The position numbers were made by a program, and so were the translations under genes. Positions 8,843-16,549 of a stretch of DNA of 39,037 nt are shown in pieces. Within the stretch, counting starts at the first letter, position 1; each line of letters starts with the position of its first letter. The notes under the pieces were generated by a model. It saw only the letters and a program-made list of their open reading frames with translations, made no database searches and was not told the origin of the DNA. This stretch comes from Clostridia bacterium (lineage in GTDB: Bacteria > Bacillota > Clostridia > TANB77 > RGIG9151), in contig JAFSUW010000027.1 of assembly GCA_017450465.1 (NCBI GenBank), positions 1 through 39,037 on the forward strand, written 5' to 3'.

Positions 8843-9571
8843 ATGTACGAAAATTATAACGGTTATGAAAACGACAATGTAATACAGGTTGAGACCGGCT
8901 TAAATTCTTATATTGTAAAGGTTTTTGTTTGGATGTTTATAGGACTTATTGCTACTGCGATATCATCTTATGGACTATTTAGAACGGGCTTATTTATGCT
9001 ATTTATGAATATGCCAGCGTTAATTGTTTTAGCTATCGCAGAGATAGGACTTGTAGTGTATTTAACAAGTGCAGTAGCTAAAAATTCAATATCGACGCTA
9101 GGTGCAAAAATCGGTTTTATAATATATGCAGTAATAAATGGAATCACACTTTCGTCTATATTTATAGCATATGATATCGGTTTAATATATCAAGCATTTC
9201 TTATTTCTGCTTTAACTTTTGGTATCATGGCATTTTTCGGGAAAGTAACAAATAAAGATTTAACAAAGTTTGGCTCTATTCTACTCATGGGTTTAATTGG
9301 TGTTATACTTGTAACACTAGTAAATATGATTCTTAGTTTCTTTGGTTTATTTAGTACAAAACTTGATATTGTTTTGTCATATTTAACAATATTTATATTT
9401 TTGGGCTTAACAGCATTTGATGTTCAAAAAATAAAACGTTTCTATTATTCGTCGCAAGGTGACATGGCTTTAGCTAGTAACTTAAGTATACTTGGTGCAT
9501 TAACTTTGTATTTAGACTTTATAAATATCTTTATAAAAGTACTTCGTTTACTTGGAAGAAATAGAAGGTGA
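8843..9571 (+). CDS. Bax inhibitor-1/YccA family membrane protein
   Basis: This 242-residue protein has seven predicted hydrophobic segments and the family features ITLSSIF near residue 100 and FLGLTAFDVQKIKRFYY near residue 190. The conserved aspartates of this pH-sensitive calcium-leak fold appear to be in the C-terminal helices. Bacterial members such as BsYetJ conduct calcium, but the role in clostridia is unknown. The SD TAGGAGGT precedes ATG 8843. Its stop is 4 nt before the rfbD start, so translation is probably coupled. Confidence 0.9.
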   Translation: MYENYNGYENDNVIQVETGLNSYIVKVFVWMFIGLIATAISSYGLFRTGLFMLFMNMPALIVLAIAEIGLVVYLTSAVAKNSISTLGAKIGFIIYAVINGITLSSIFIAYDIGLIYQAFLISALTFGIMAFFGKVTNKDLTKFGSILLMGLIGVILVTLVNMILSFFGLFSTKLDIVLSYLTIFIFLGLTAFDVQKIKRFYYSSQGDMALASNLSILGALTLYLDFINIFIKVLRLLGRNRR

Positions 9572-9575
9572 TAAT

Positions 9576-10499
9576 ATGAAAATACTCATTACAGGAGTAA
9601 ATGGGCAGTTGGGTTTTGATGTAGCACGTGAATTAGATTTACGCGGTATAGATTTTTGTGCTACAGACATAACAGAAAAATATGCAGGAATAACAAATAA
9701 CGATTTAACAAATAAGATGAGTTATCACAAAATGGACATTACAAATGAAAAAGAAGTAGAAGAAGTTTTTCATTTAGTAAAACCAGATGCTGTTATTCAT
9801 TGTGCTGCATGGACTGCGGTAGACCATGCTGAAGACGAAGAAAATAAAGAAAAAGTATATAACATAAATGTTGTAGGTACGAGAAATATTGCAAAATCTG
9901 CAAAAGCACTTGATGCGAAAATGATATATATAAGTACTGACTACGTATTTAATGGCGAGGGAAATACTCCTTGGGAGCCAGATTGTAAAGATTATGACCC
10001 AGTAAGTTACTATGGTAAAACTAAATTAGAAGGGGAATTTGAAGTAGAAAAACTTTTAACAAAATATTTTATTGTACGTATTGCATGGGTATTTGGCATC
10101 AATGGTAAAAACTTTATAAAAACGATATTAAAGCTTTCAAAAACAAAAGAAAGTATAAATGTCGTAAATGACCAGATAGGCACGCCAACTTATACTTATG
10201 ATTTATCTAGACTACTTGTAGATATGATAAATACCGAAAAATATGGCTATTATCATGCAACGAATGAAGGTGGATTTATATCGTGGTATGATTTTACTAA
10301 GGCAATATGTGAAAATGCTAACTTAGTGATGAAAGTTTTCCCTGTTACAACAGAAGAATATGGCTTAAATAAAGCAAGAAGACCGCTTAACAGTCGCCTT
10401 TCTAAAGATAAACTCGTAAAAAATGGTTTTAAGCCACTGCCAACATGGGAAGAAGCATTAAAGCATTACTTAAAGCAAATAGACATTGATAATTTATAA
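9576..10499 (+). CDS. rfbD: dTDP-4-dehydrorhamnose reductase
   Basis: The 308-residue extended short-chain dehydrogenase has a nucleotide-binding GVNGQLG at residues 7-13, STDYVFNGE near residue 125 and the catalytic YYGKTK (Tyr-x3-Lys) near residue 148. It catalyses the last step of dTDP-L-rhamnose synthesis, reducing dTDP-4-keto-L-rhamnose with NAD(P)H. The ATG at 9576 has the SD AAGGTG. The partner epimerase gene rfbC follows after 12 nt. The first two pathway genes, rfbA and rfbB, are not in this window, so they must be elsewhere if the pathway is complete. Confidence 0.95.
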   Translation: MKILITGVNGQLGFDVARELDLRGIDFCATDITEKYAGITNNDLTNKMSYHKMDITNEKEVEEVFHLVKPDAVIHCAAWTAVDHAEDEENKEKVYNINVVGTRNIAKSAKALDAKMIYISTDYVFNGEGNTPWEPDCKDYDPVSYYGKTKLEGEFEVEKLLTKYFIVRIAWVFGINGKNFIKTILKLSKTKESINVVNDQIGTPTYTYDLSRLLVDMINTEKYGYYHATNEGGFISWYDFTKAICENANLVMKVFPVTTEEYGLNKARRPLNSRLSKDKLVKNGFKPLPTWEEALKHYLKQIDIDNL

Positions 10500-10511
10500 G
10501 AGGGTGAAAAT

Positions 10512-11087
10512 ATGGGACAGATAAAAGTTACACGATTTGATATAGAAGGATTATTTTTAGTAGAACCAACAGTACATGGTGATGACAGAGGGTACTTTTT
10601 CGAGTCATACAATGAAAATGACTTAAAAGAAGAAGGAATAAACTTAAAATTTGTACAAGAAAATCAAAGTATGTCGAAAAAAGGTGTATTACGTGGATTA
10701 CATTTTCAAATAAATCATCCACAAGGAAAGTTAGTGCGTGTATTAAAAGGTAGAGCATTTGATATTGCGGTAGATTTAAGAAAAGGAAGTAGTACTTTTG
10801 GAAAGTGGCACGGAGAAGAATTAACTGAAGAAAATAAAAAACAGTTTTATGTTCCAGAGGGTTTTGCACATGGCTTTTTAGCATTAAGTGATACAGTAGA
10901 ATTCCTTTATAAAGTTACAGATTTTTATCATCCAAACGATGAAGGCGGAATTTACTTTTTAGATAAAACATTGAACATAGCTTGGCCAGAGCTTGTAGAT
11001 GAAAATAGGTTAAAAGACGGAACGCCTCTTAACCTAAGTGAAAAAGATAAAAATTGGCCAAGTTTTAATGAGTTATTTGGGAAATAG
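10512..11087 (+). CDS. rfbC: dTDP-4-dehydrorhamnose 3,5-epimerase
   Basis: The 191-residue RmlC-type cupin epimerises dTDP-4-keto-6-deoxyglucose at C3 and C5. The signature GVLRGLHFQ near residue 58 contains the catalytic histidine. VRVLKGRAFDIAVDLRKGS and the FAHGFLAL block follow. The SD GAGGGTGAA lies before the ATG. The order rfbD-rfbC is reversed relative to the enzymatic sequence, but both lie in one transcription unit. Its last 23 nt overlap tail to tail with coaE on the other strand, with no terminator between them. Confidence 0.95.
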   Translation: MGQIKVTRFDIEGLFLVEPTVHGDDRGYFFESYNENDLKEEGINLKFVQENQSMSKKGVLRGLHFQINHPQGKLVRVLKGRAFDIAVDLRKGSSTFGKWHGEELTEENKKQFYVPEGFAHGFLALSDTVEFLYKVTDFYHPNDEGGIYFLDKTLNIAWPELVDENRLKDGTPLNLSEKDKNWPSFNELFGK

Positions 11088-11649
11088 TAGTATCGATTTT
11101 TGAATTTAATTCTTCAATAGAACCATTGTTATATATAACACAATTTGCAAGTGCCTCATAATCTTCTTGAGGCATTTGTTTTTTTATTCTAGCGATAATT
11201 TCATCCTCAGAGAAATTTGATCTAGTTTTTATGCGAGTAATTCTATTATCTAAGTCTGACCAGACAGTTATTATATAGTCGCAAAGCTTTTTGAAATCAT
11301 CGTTTGGAAGAGGGACATCGAGTATAATAAAGTCGTTATTAAAGGCAAGTTTATTTATTTGTTCTGCGATTTCTTTCATAACATAAGGGTGGATTATGCC
11401 ATTTAGTTTTTTCAACTTACTTTGGTCACTAAAAGCGATGTTTGCGACTTTTTTTCTATCGATGTTGCCAGATCCATCAAATATATCTTTGCTAAAAAAA
11501 TTGCAAAGTTTAGTAACTATTTCTTTTGAATGCATTGCATCTTTTGCGATTTTATCCGCATCTAGTATAGGCGCATTTAGTTTTTTAGAAATTATAGCAG
11601 AAACGGTAGATTTACCGCATCCTATACCACCAGTAACACCAATTACCAT
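11065..11649 (-). CDS. coaE: Dephospho-CoA kinase
   Basis: This 194-residue P-loop kinase phosphorylates dephospho-CoA at the 3' hydroxyl in the final step of CoA synthesis. The P-loop GGIGCGKST is at residues 7-15, LDADKIAKDAM is near residue 30, and the lid region carries IARIKKQMPQEDY around 150. The ATG has the SD AAGGAGA on the minus strand and lies 11 nt after the tmcAL stop, so the two are cotranscribed. The 3' end overlaps convergent rfbC by 23 nt, which could allow antisense interference between the two transcripts. Confidence 0.95.
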   Translation of the reverse strand: MVIGVTGGIGCGKSTVSAIISKKLNAPILDADKIAKDAMHSKEIVTKLCNFFSKDIFDGSGNIDRKKVANIAFSDQSKLKKLNGIIHPYVMKEIAEQINKLAFNNDFIILDVPLPNDDFKKLCDYIITVWSDLDNRITRIKTRSNFSEDEIIARIKKQMPQEDYEALANCVIYNNGSIEELNSKIDTTISQITH

Positions 11650-11660
11650 TTTTCTTCTCC

Positions 11661-12797
11661 TTAAATCTTATTTTTGAAATCTAAATTGAAAGGTTCGTTA
11701 TTTATAATGCTATACACATTTGTTGCATAAATTTCTTTATTCATCATTTCTTTTTCTTCGGTTTTAGCATCTTTTAAGAATCTATTTACAGAAGTAACAA
11801 TAGGAATAGTCGTGTGTTCGCTTAGGTATGGCAAGAACTTTTGACCATTTTTTGAACACGCAAGTACACGCAAATAGTATATTTTGTTATCTTTTGGAAT
11901 ATCAAGTAGCAAGCTAAACAATATTCTTTTTATTCTAGACATTGTATAGCGTTTACTTTTTACTTTTTCAACAATTTCATCGAGCGTAACGCTAGATTTA
12001 ATTGCATTAACAAAAGCATTTTCAAGGCCTTCGTTTACGTCAGGAATTTTTAAGAAATCTTGGGTTGAAGAACTTCTAAGTTTGTATGTAAGCATTGTAT
12101 TAAAATCATCAGCAAATACTGGTTTTTCGTGTATAACTTCAGGCACAACATGACTTATACTATTTTTTTGGCGTATCATATTGCGAACAGCGGTAGAACT
12201 TGCCATATCACCTATAGGTGTAGCTAAATCATGCTCTACGCTTACACGTTTTATAGGCACAGCAGTAATATTTGCATTTAATTTTTTTATTGCTTTTATG
12301 TATTCAACAGCTAAAATATTATTTGGGAATTTTAATATATCTGTTTTAAAAATAGAATTAACCGCTTTTTCACGTGCTTTTGGGAAAGAAATACCTTCAG
12401 CTAAATATTCTTTTAATTTGTTTTTGAAATCTTCGGGTTCTTCTATTAAGATATCTGCAATTTTTATAAGAGCAGTTAAATCGTCGGTTTCACAGCCAAA
12501 GGAAATGTGCGTTACGCCAGCTTCTTTTAACATAGAAACGGCACCAAAAGCGAAATTTTCAGCAGAAGAGAGGCAGTAGGATAGTGGGAGTTCAAAAACA
12601 ACATCAATACCATTATTAGCGGCGACTTTAGCACGAACAAATTTGTTGTAAATAGCAGGTTCGCCACGTTGAACAAAGTTACCAGACATAACACATACAG
12701 TAAAATCTGGATTTACAGCTTCTTTTGCTTTCATAATTTGGTACTTATGACCATTATGAAAAGGATTATATTCAGAAACGATACCGAGTACTTTCAT
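11661..12797 (-). CDS. tmcAL: tRNA(Met) cytidine acetate ligase TmcAL
   Basis: The product is 378 residues. The N-terminal GIVSEYNPFHNGH contains the HxGH nucleotidyltransferase motif (H14-H17). The TmcAL (YlbM) family uses acetate and ATP to form N4-acetylcytidine at the wobble position of elongator tRNA-Met. Further family blocks are VVMSGNFVQRGEPA-like residues near 40 and SSTAVRN near 200. The ATG at 12797 is preferred because GGAGGG is spaced just before it; an upstream GTG (12803) lies inside the SD. It is the first gene of the tmcAL-coaE unit and is divergent from rnhA, with overlapping promoters. Confidence 0.93.
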   Translation of the reverse strand: MKVLGIVSEYNPFHNGHKYQIMKAKEAVNPDFTVCVMSGNFVQRGEPAIYNKFVRAKVAANNGIDVVFELPLSYCLSSAENFAFGAVSMLKEAGVTHISFGCETDDLTALIKIADILIEEPEDFKNKLKEYLAEGISFPKAREKAVNSIFKTDILKFPNNILAVEYIKAIKKLNANITAVPIKRVSVEHDLATPIGDMASSTAVRNMIRQKNSISHVVPEVIHEKPVFADDFNTMLTYKLRSSSTQDFLKIPDVNEGLENAFVNAIKSSVTLDEIVEKVKSKRYTMSRIKRILFSLLLDIPKDNKIYYLRVLACSKNGQKFLPYLSEHTTIPIVTSVNRFLKDAKTEEKEMMNKEIYATNVYSIINNEPFNLDFKNKI

Positions 12798-12812
12798 ACG
12801 CACCCTCCTTTA

Positions 12813-12841
12813 TTGTTTTCTTTACAACCTAATTTTATAAT
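12813..12841 (+). promoter_or_regulatory. Promoter of rnhA
   Basis: TTGTTT-17 nt-TATAAT, with a perfect -10, ending about 30 nt before the start codon. Confidence 0.65.
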
Positions 12842-12860
12842 GATATTATTCTTTTGTAAA
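12832..12860 (-). promoter_or_regulatory. Promoter of tmcAL-coaE
   Basis: Minus-strand TTTACA-17 nt-TAAAAT. Its -10 overlaps the -10 of the rnhA promoter on the opposite strand. Confidence 0.6.
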
Positions 12861-12871
12861 GGAGGAAGATG

Positions 12872-13303
12872 ATGAAAGTAATAATCTATACAGATGGTGC
12901 TTGTTCGGGTAATCCAGGCCCTGGTGGGTATGGAGCAATACTTATGTGTAACGATAAAAAGAAAGAAATATCTGGTGGCGAAAAAAATACAACTAATAAT
13001 AAAATGGAGTTACTTGCCGCAGTAGAAGCATTGAAGTTATTAAAAATGCCTTGTGAAGTAGATTTATATAGTGATAGCGCCTATTTAATAAATTGCTTTA
13101 ATAATAATTGGTTAGAATCTTGGAAGAAAAATGGATGGAAAAATTCTAAAAAAGAAAGCGTAAAAAATATTGATTTGTGGCAAGAATTAGATAAACTCAA
13201 CCAAATACATAAAATAACGTGGATAAAGGTAAAAGGGCATGCGGATAACGAGTATAACAACAGATGTGATTACCTTGCAAGAAGTGAAATAAATAAATTA
13301 TAA
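12872..13303 (+). CDS. rnhA: Ribonuclease HI
   Basis: RNase HI degrades the RNA strand of RNA-DNA hybrids. The product is about 143 residues with the full DEDD set: D8 in YTDGACSGNPGPGG, E in NKMELLA, D in YSDSAYL and D in HADNEYNNRCD. It has the basic WKKNGWKNSKK handle region typical of substrate-binding RNase HI. Two adjacent ATGs exist (12869 and 12872); the second is better spaced from GGAGG (12861-12865). It is probably monocistronic, since spoIIM downstream has its own promoter. Confidence 0.95.
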   Translation: MKVIIYTDGACSGNPGPGGYGAILMCNDKKKEISGGEKNTTNNKMELLAAVEALKLLKMPCEVDLYSDSAYLINCFNNNWLESWKKNGWKNSKKESVKNIDLWQELDKLNQIHKITWIKVKGHADNEYNNRCDYLARSEINKL

Positions 13304-13308
13304 ATTAA

Positions 13309-13337
13309 TCATTATTGTCCTAAAATTAGCATACAAT
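13309..13337 (+). promoter_or_regulatory. Sigma-E-like promoter of spoIIM
   Basis: TCATTATT-13 nt-CATACAAT. The -10 is an exact sigma-E match and the architecture is the same as at ylbJ. It ends 26 nt before the spoIIM start codon. Confidence 0.6.
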
Positions 13338-13363
13338 TAATTAGTTTTTGAGGGGGAATATGT

Positions 13364-13972
13364 TTGCAAAATTTAGGACTAGTAAAAAAACATATTTTAA
13401 TACACAAAGTAGCATATACGGTAATACTAGTTATATTTACTATTGGGTTTATAATTGGTTCGTTAAATGCGGTATATTTAGATAAAAATATAAAAGATGA
13501 CACAAGTAATTACATTGGAAAGTGTATTAACACATTAAAAGCAGAAAATATAGACAAAAATATTTTGTTAAAGGAAACTATAGTAAATAACTTAAAGCCG
13601 GTAATATGTATATGGTTACTTGGACTTGTAGTAATAGGGATACCTGTGATTTTTATATATCTGGGTTTTTACGGATATATAATTGGGTATACGATAGTAA
13701 TAGTATTAAACAGTTTGGGCTTTTTAAAAGGAACTTTATTTTTATTAATAATGTTATTGCCACAAGAATTTGTTATAGTTCCCACGATATTTTTTATGGT
13801 GCTAAATGCTATAATATTTTCTAAAATGCTAAAAAGTTTTACGAGTAGTAACTTAAAAAGAGAAGTAGTTAGTTACAGTGTAATATTTATATTGTCAGGG
13901 TTAGTGGTAATAATGGTATCAATTTTTCAAACGTATGTTAGTATGCATATTCTAAGCAGTATAGTTACATAA
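13364..13972 (+). CDS. spoIIM: Stage II sporulation protein M
   Basis: The 202-residue membrane protein has about five hydrophobic segments and the SpoIIM pattern: a first helix ending GFIIGSLNAVYLD around residues 25-43, a loop, then four C-terminal helices with the LLPQEFVIVPTIFFM segment near residue 127. SpoIIM organises the SpoIIDMP peptidoglycan hydrolase complex in the engulfing membrane. The start is TTG at 13364, placed by AGGGGG at 13351-13356. An ATG at 13360 is in another frame and leads nowhere. Its own sigma-E-like promoter supports mother-cell expression. Confidence 0.9.
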   Translation: MQNLGLVKKHILIHKVAYTVILVIFTIGFIIGSLNAVYLDKNIKDDTSNYIGKCINTLKAENIDKNILLKETIVNNLKPVICIWLLGLVVIGIPVIFIYLGFYGYIIGYTIVIVLNSLGFLKGTLFLLIMLLPQEFVIVPTIFFMVLNAIIFSKMLKSFTSSNLKREVVSYSVIFILSGLVVIMVSIFQTYVSMHILSSIVT

Positions 13973-14009
13973 ACTGTAGTGCTAGACAAAATATTATTTC
14001 ATGAAAAGG

Positions 14010-14038
14010 TTGCAAAAAAATATATTTTGCGATAAAAT
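14010..14038 (+). promoter_or_regulatory. Promoter of the ferredoxin gene
   Basis: TTGCAA-17 nt-TAAAAT, 20 nt before the ferredoxin ATG. Confidence 0.6.
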
Positions 14039-14058
14039 CTTAAATGGAGGTGTTAGAT

Positions 14059-14229
14059 ATGGCATATAAAATTTCTGACGCGTGCATATCTTGTGGAGCA
14101 TGTGCAGCACAATGTCCAGTAGAATGCATTAAAGAAGGAAACGGCAAATATGAAATCAATCCTGAACAATGTATAGAATGTGGTGGCTGTGCAAATGTTT
14201 GCCCAGTAAGTGCACCAGAACAAGAATAA
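14059..14229 (+). CDS. 2[4Fe-4S] clostridial-type ferredoxin
   Basis: This 56-residue electron carrier has two CxxCxxCxxxCP motifs. C9, C12, C15 and C48 bind one cluster; C38, C41, C44 and C19 bind the other. There is one extra cysteine at 23. Such ferredoxins serve pyruvate:ferredoxin oxidoreductase, hydrogenase and related low-potential reactions in anaerobes. The ATG at 14059 follows GGAGG at 14046-14050; an earlier ATG at 14044 overlaps the SD and would add five residues. It is monocistronic, with its own promoter and terminator. Confidence 0.96.
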   Translation: MAYKISDACISCGACAAQCPVECIKEGNGKYEINPEQCIECGGCANVCPVSAPEQE

Positions 14230-14238
14230 TAAAATTAT

Positions 14239-14270
14239 AATAATTCCAACATAGTTTGGAATTATTTTTT
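14239..14270 (+). terminator. Rho-independent terminator of the ferredoxin gene
   Basis: An 11-bp stem (14239-14249 with 14256-14266) has the loop CATAGT and is followed by a run of T residues. Confidence 0.9.
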
Positions 14271-14282
14271 TGCTTAAAAATG

Positions 14283-14311
14283 TTGATTTTTTATACCTTT
14301 TATGTTAACAT
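14283..14311 (+). promoter_or_regulatory. Possible promoter of the high-GC gene
   Basis: TTGATT-17 nt-TAACAT. The -10 is a weak match. The predicted leader (about 14318-14377) holds a stem-loop at 14338-14355 (TGGGA with TCCCA, GAAA loop). Confidence 0.4.
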
Positions 14312-14377
14312 ATTAAAGTCGAATATCGGAACCATTATGGGAACGAAAGCTCCCAGGAAGTACTAAGGAGGCCAGAT

Positions 14378-15409
14378 ATGGCATTAGAGCGCATATTGTC
14401 CCGCATAGATGCGGAAAAGGACACTCTTTTTGGCGATGATGCTGAAGAAATCAGTAGAAAAGCGCCAAATGAAGAAACAAGGGAGGAAGAATTTTTAAGG
14501 ACATTAAATCAGGAATTGAACTCTCCGGGTGGGAAAAAGTCGGAGCCCGAAAAAGATGAGGAAGAGGTGCTGAAAGAACTTAGAAGTATGATTTTTTCGA
14601 GCACCCAACCGAAGAAAAAAAGTTCCATGGATGAATTCTTCGCGGAAGAAAGAAAAGCAGAACCGGCAAAGGCGGAAGGACCTGTAGTTAGCACTACTAC
14701 TGCAGAGTACGATATCCCGGATGTGCCGGATGATATTCCCGTAAGGACAGATGGAGAAATAAAGCTTTCGCAGCAAGCGTATTCCCCGTATCTCGAGATG
14801 CTTGAAAGTGCACGTCCCTTGGTTGAAGGGTATTGCGAGGATGACGATGAGGAAGGGGAATCGGAAGAGGAAACTGATACCGACGAAGACTATGATCCTG
14901 ACGAATGGGATGAGTACGCAGAAAACATCGAAGAGGATGTACGCAGTATCGATGCGGCGCGTGATGAAATCCCTGCACCGGATTATAGCTTGATCCGTGA
15001 GCCCAAGGAAAAGGACGCAGCGTCTGAACTGAAGGAAAAGTATAGAGTAAAGGAAGAGTCTGACCCGTCAACTGATGGAACAATCGAACGGAGACTTGAA
15101 GAGAAAGCAGAGAATATTAACAAAATCATGGAGATTTTGGAATATCTCTTCTATGCACTCTTCGTTTCCATCATCATGCCACTTTTGATCCCGGTCATGC
15201 TTTCGGCGTTCGCAGCTTTGCTCAAGAACGATTTTGCAGTTTCTATGTCAGAAACAAGCCGTGCATGGTCTTTGCTTACCCAGGTTCTCGCGATTTTCGT
15301 CGGCTTCAAGTATAGCAGAAAGAAGTCGTACCTGGTAATGGCAATTGTCCCGGCGGTGATTCTGGTATTTGAAATTCTTATTACGATTTTGACCAAACTG
15401 CCGTTATAA
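14378..15409 (+). CDS. Acidic, disordered, membrane-anchored protein of unknown function; probable acquired gene
   Basis: The product is 343 residues and not recognised. Residues 1-240 are very rich in Glu and Asp, with low-complexity acidic runs near 155-180, and are probably disordered. They are followed by a short charged helix and about three hydrophobic segments (roughly 255-285, 298-315 and 320-342). The C-terminal part resembles a small membrane domain with a short basic loop (KYSRKKS). Codon use differs from the neighbours: one sampled 60-base line (14701-14760) has 29 G+C, while a line of the next gene (15901-15960) has 14. The SD GGAGG is well placed before ATG 14378. The gene stands between two strong terminators, so it looks like a self-contained inserted cassette. 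Confidence 0.85.
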   Translation: MALERILSRIDAEKDTLFGDDAEEISRKAPNEETREEEFLRTLNQELNSPGGKKSEPEKDEEEVLKELRSMIFSSTQPKKKSSMDEFFAEERKAEPAKAEGPVVSTTTAEYDIPDVPDDIPVRTDGEIKLSQQAYSPYLEMLESARPLVEGYCEDDDEEGESEEETDTDEDYDPDEWDEYAENIEEDVRSIDAARDEIPAPDYSLIREPKEKDAASELKEKYRVKEESDPSTDGTIERRLEEKAENINKIMEILEYLFYALFVSIIMPLLIPVMLSAFAALLKNDFAVSMSETSRAWSLLTQVLAIFVGFKYSRKKSYLVMAIVPAVILVFEILITILTKLPL

Positions 15410-15412
15410 GAC

Positions 15413-15450
15413 TTGGCACATTGGGGAAACCCAATGTGTCAATTTCTTTT
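15413..15450 (+). terminator. Strong Rho-independent terminator of the high-GC gene
   Basis: A 13-bp stem (15413-15425 with 15430-15442, one G-U pair) closed by a GAAA tetraloop is followed by a T-rich tract. Confidence 0.92.
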
Positions 15451-15528
15451 TAAAATAATGTATTAATATTAAAAATGTGATATACTAGTTACGGACAAGA
15501 TTTTACCTAAATGAAAGGACCGAAGAAA

Positions 15529-16536
15529 ATGAGAATACAAAAGCTATTAAACAAAATGGAAGAAGAAAAACTAGATGCTTTCTTAGTAACAAACATGAAA
15601 AATATTCGTTATTTATCAGGGTTTACTGGAGATACGGGGAAACTTTTAATAACACACAATCATAAATATTTAATAGTAGATGGGCGTTTTTTAGAGCAGG
15701 CAGCAAAAGAAACTAATGTAGAAGTAATAGATTATGATAAAAGTTTTAGCAAAACAATAAAAAGATTATGTGATGAAAATAATGCTAAAAAATGTGCATT
15801 TGAAAGTAACGATGTTACATTTGGTGAATATGATGCACTAAAAAAAGTGATGGACAGTATAGAACTTGTGCCAGATAATACAACGATTGAAAATATACGT
15901 CTTGTAAAAGATGAAGGTGAAATAAAGTTAATAAAACATGCATTAAAAATTGCTTTAGAAACATTTGAAGAAATAAAAACAAAAATTGTACCAGGAGTTA
16001 CAGAAAGAGAAATATCAGCAGAAATAGAGTATATGATGAAGTTAAAGGGTGCTGAAGGTGTTGCCTTTGAAACTATAGTTGCATCAGGTAAACGTTCTTC
16101 CCTTCCTCATGGTACTGCAACAGATAAGAAAATAGAATATGGTGATGCAGTTGTAATAGACATGGGAGCCCTATATAATGGTTACAATTCAGATATTACT
16201 AGAACAATATTTGTTGGTGATATGTCAAAGGAACAAGAAAGAATATATGAAATTGTAGAAAAAGCACAGAAAAAAGGAATAGAGGCAATAAAAGTTGGCG
16301 AAAAGTCAAGTGTTCCACATAACTTGGTTGTAGAAGAATTCGCAAAAGATAATCTTGATGAATATTTTGTGCATTCACTTGGCCATGGCGTTGGAATAGA
16401 TGTTCACGAAAGACCATTCTTAAGCCCAAGAGGTGCAGATACATTTCAAAGTGGCATGATAGTAACAGTAGAGCCAGGAATATATTTACCAGATAAGTTT
16501 GGAGTAAGAATAGAAGATATGATAATGATAGAATAG
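15529..16536 (+). CDS. M24-family Xaa-Pro peptidase, short C-terminus
   Basis: The 335-residue aminopeptidase P/prolidase (PepQ/YqhT-like) has an N-terminal creatinase-like domain with NIRYLSGFTGDTG and a C-terminal pita-bread domain. The metal ligands are all visible: D in VVIDMGALYNGYNSD, the second D in DITRT, H in HSLGHGVGIDVHE, E in TVEPGIYLP and E in VRIEDM. It cleaves Xaa-Pro peptide bonds in the cytosol. The protein stops four residues after the last metal ligand, while relatives usually continue for ten or more residues. ATG 15529 is preferred: AAAGGA lies upstream of it, and the earlier ATG (15511) overlaps that SD. Confidence 0.92.
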   Translation: MRIQKLLNKMEEEKLDAFLVTNMKNIRYLSGFTGDTGKLLITHNHKYLIVDGRFLEQAAKETNVEVIDYDKSFSKTIKRLCDENNAKKCAFESNDVTFGEYDALKKVMDSIELVPDNTTIENIRLVKDEGEIKLIKHALKIALETFEEIKTKIVPGVTEREISAEIEYMMKLKGAEGVAFETIVASGKRSSLPHGTATDKKIEYGDAVVIDMGALYNGYNSDITRTIFVGDMSKEQERIYEIVEKAQKKGIEAIKVGEKSSVPHNLVVEEFAKDNLDEYFVHSLGHGVGIDVHERPFLSPRGADTFQSGMIVTVEPGIYLPDKFGVRIEDMIMIE

Positions 16537-16549
16537 TAGGAGGAACAAT

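Noticed and set aside
14697..15083. 128-aa minus-strand frame
   Set aside because: It is a shadow of the acidic high-GC gene, created by its codon bias; no SD.
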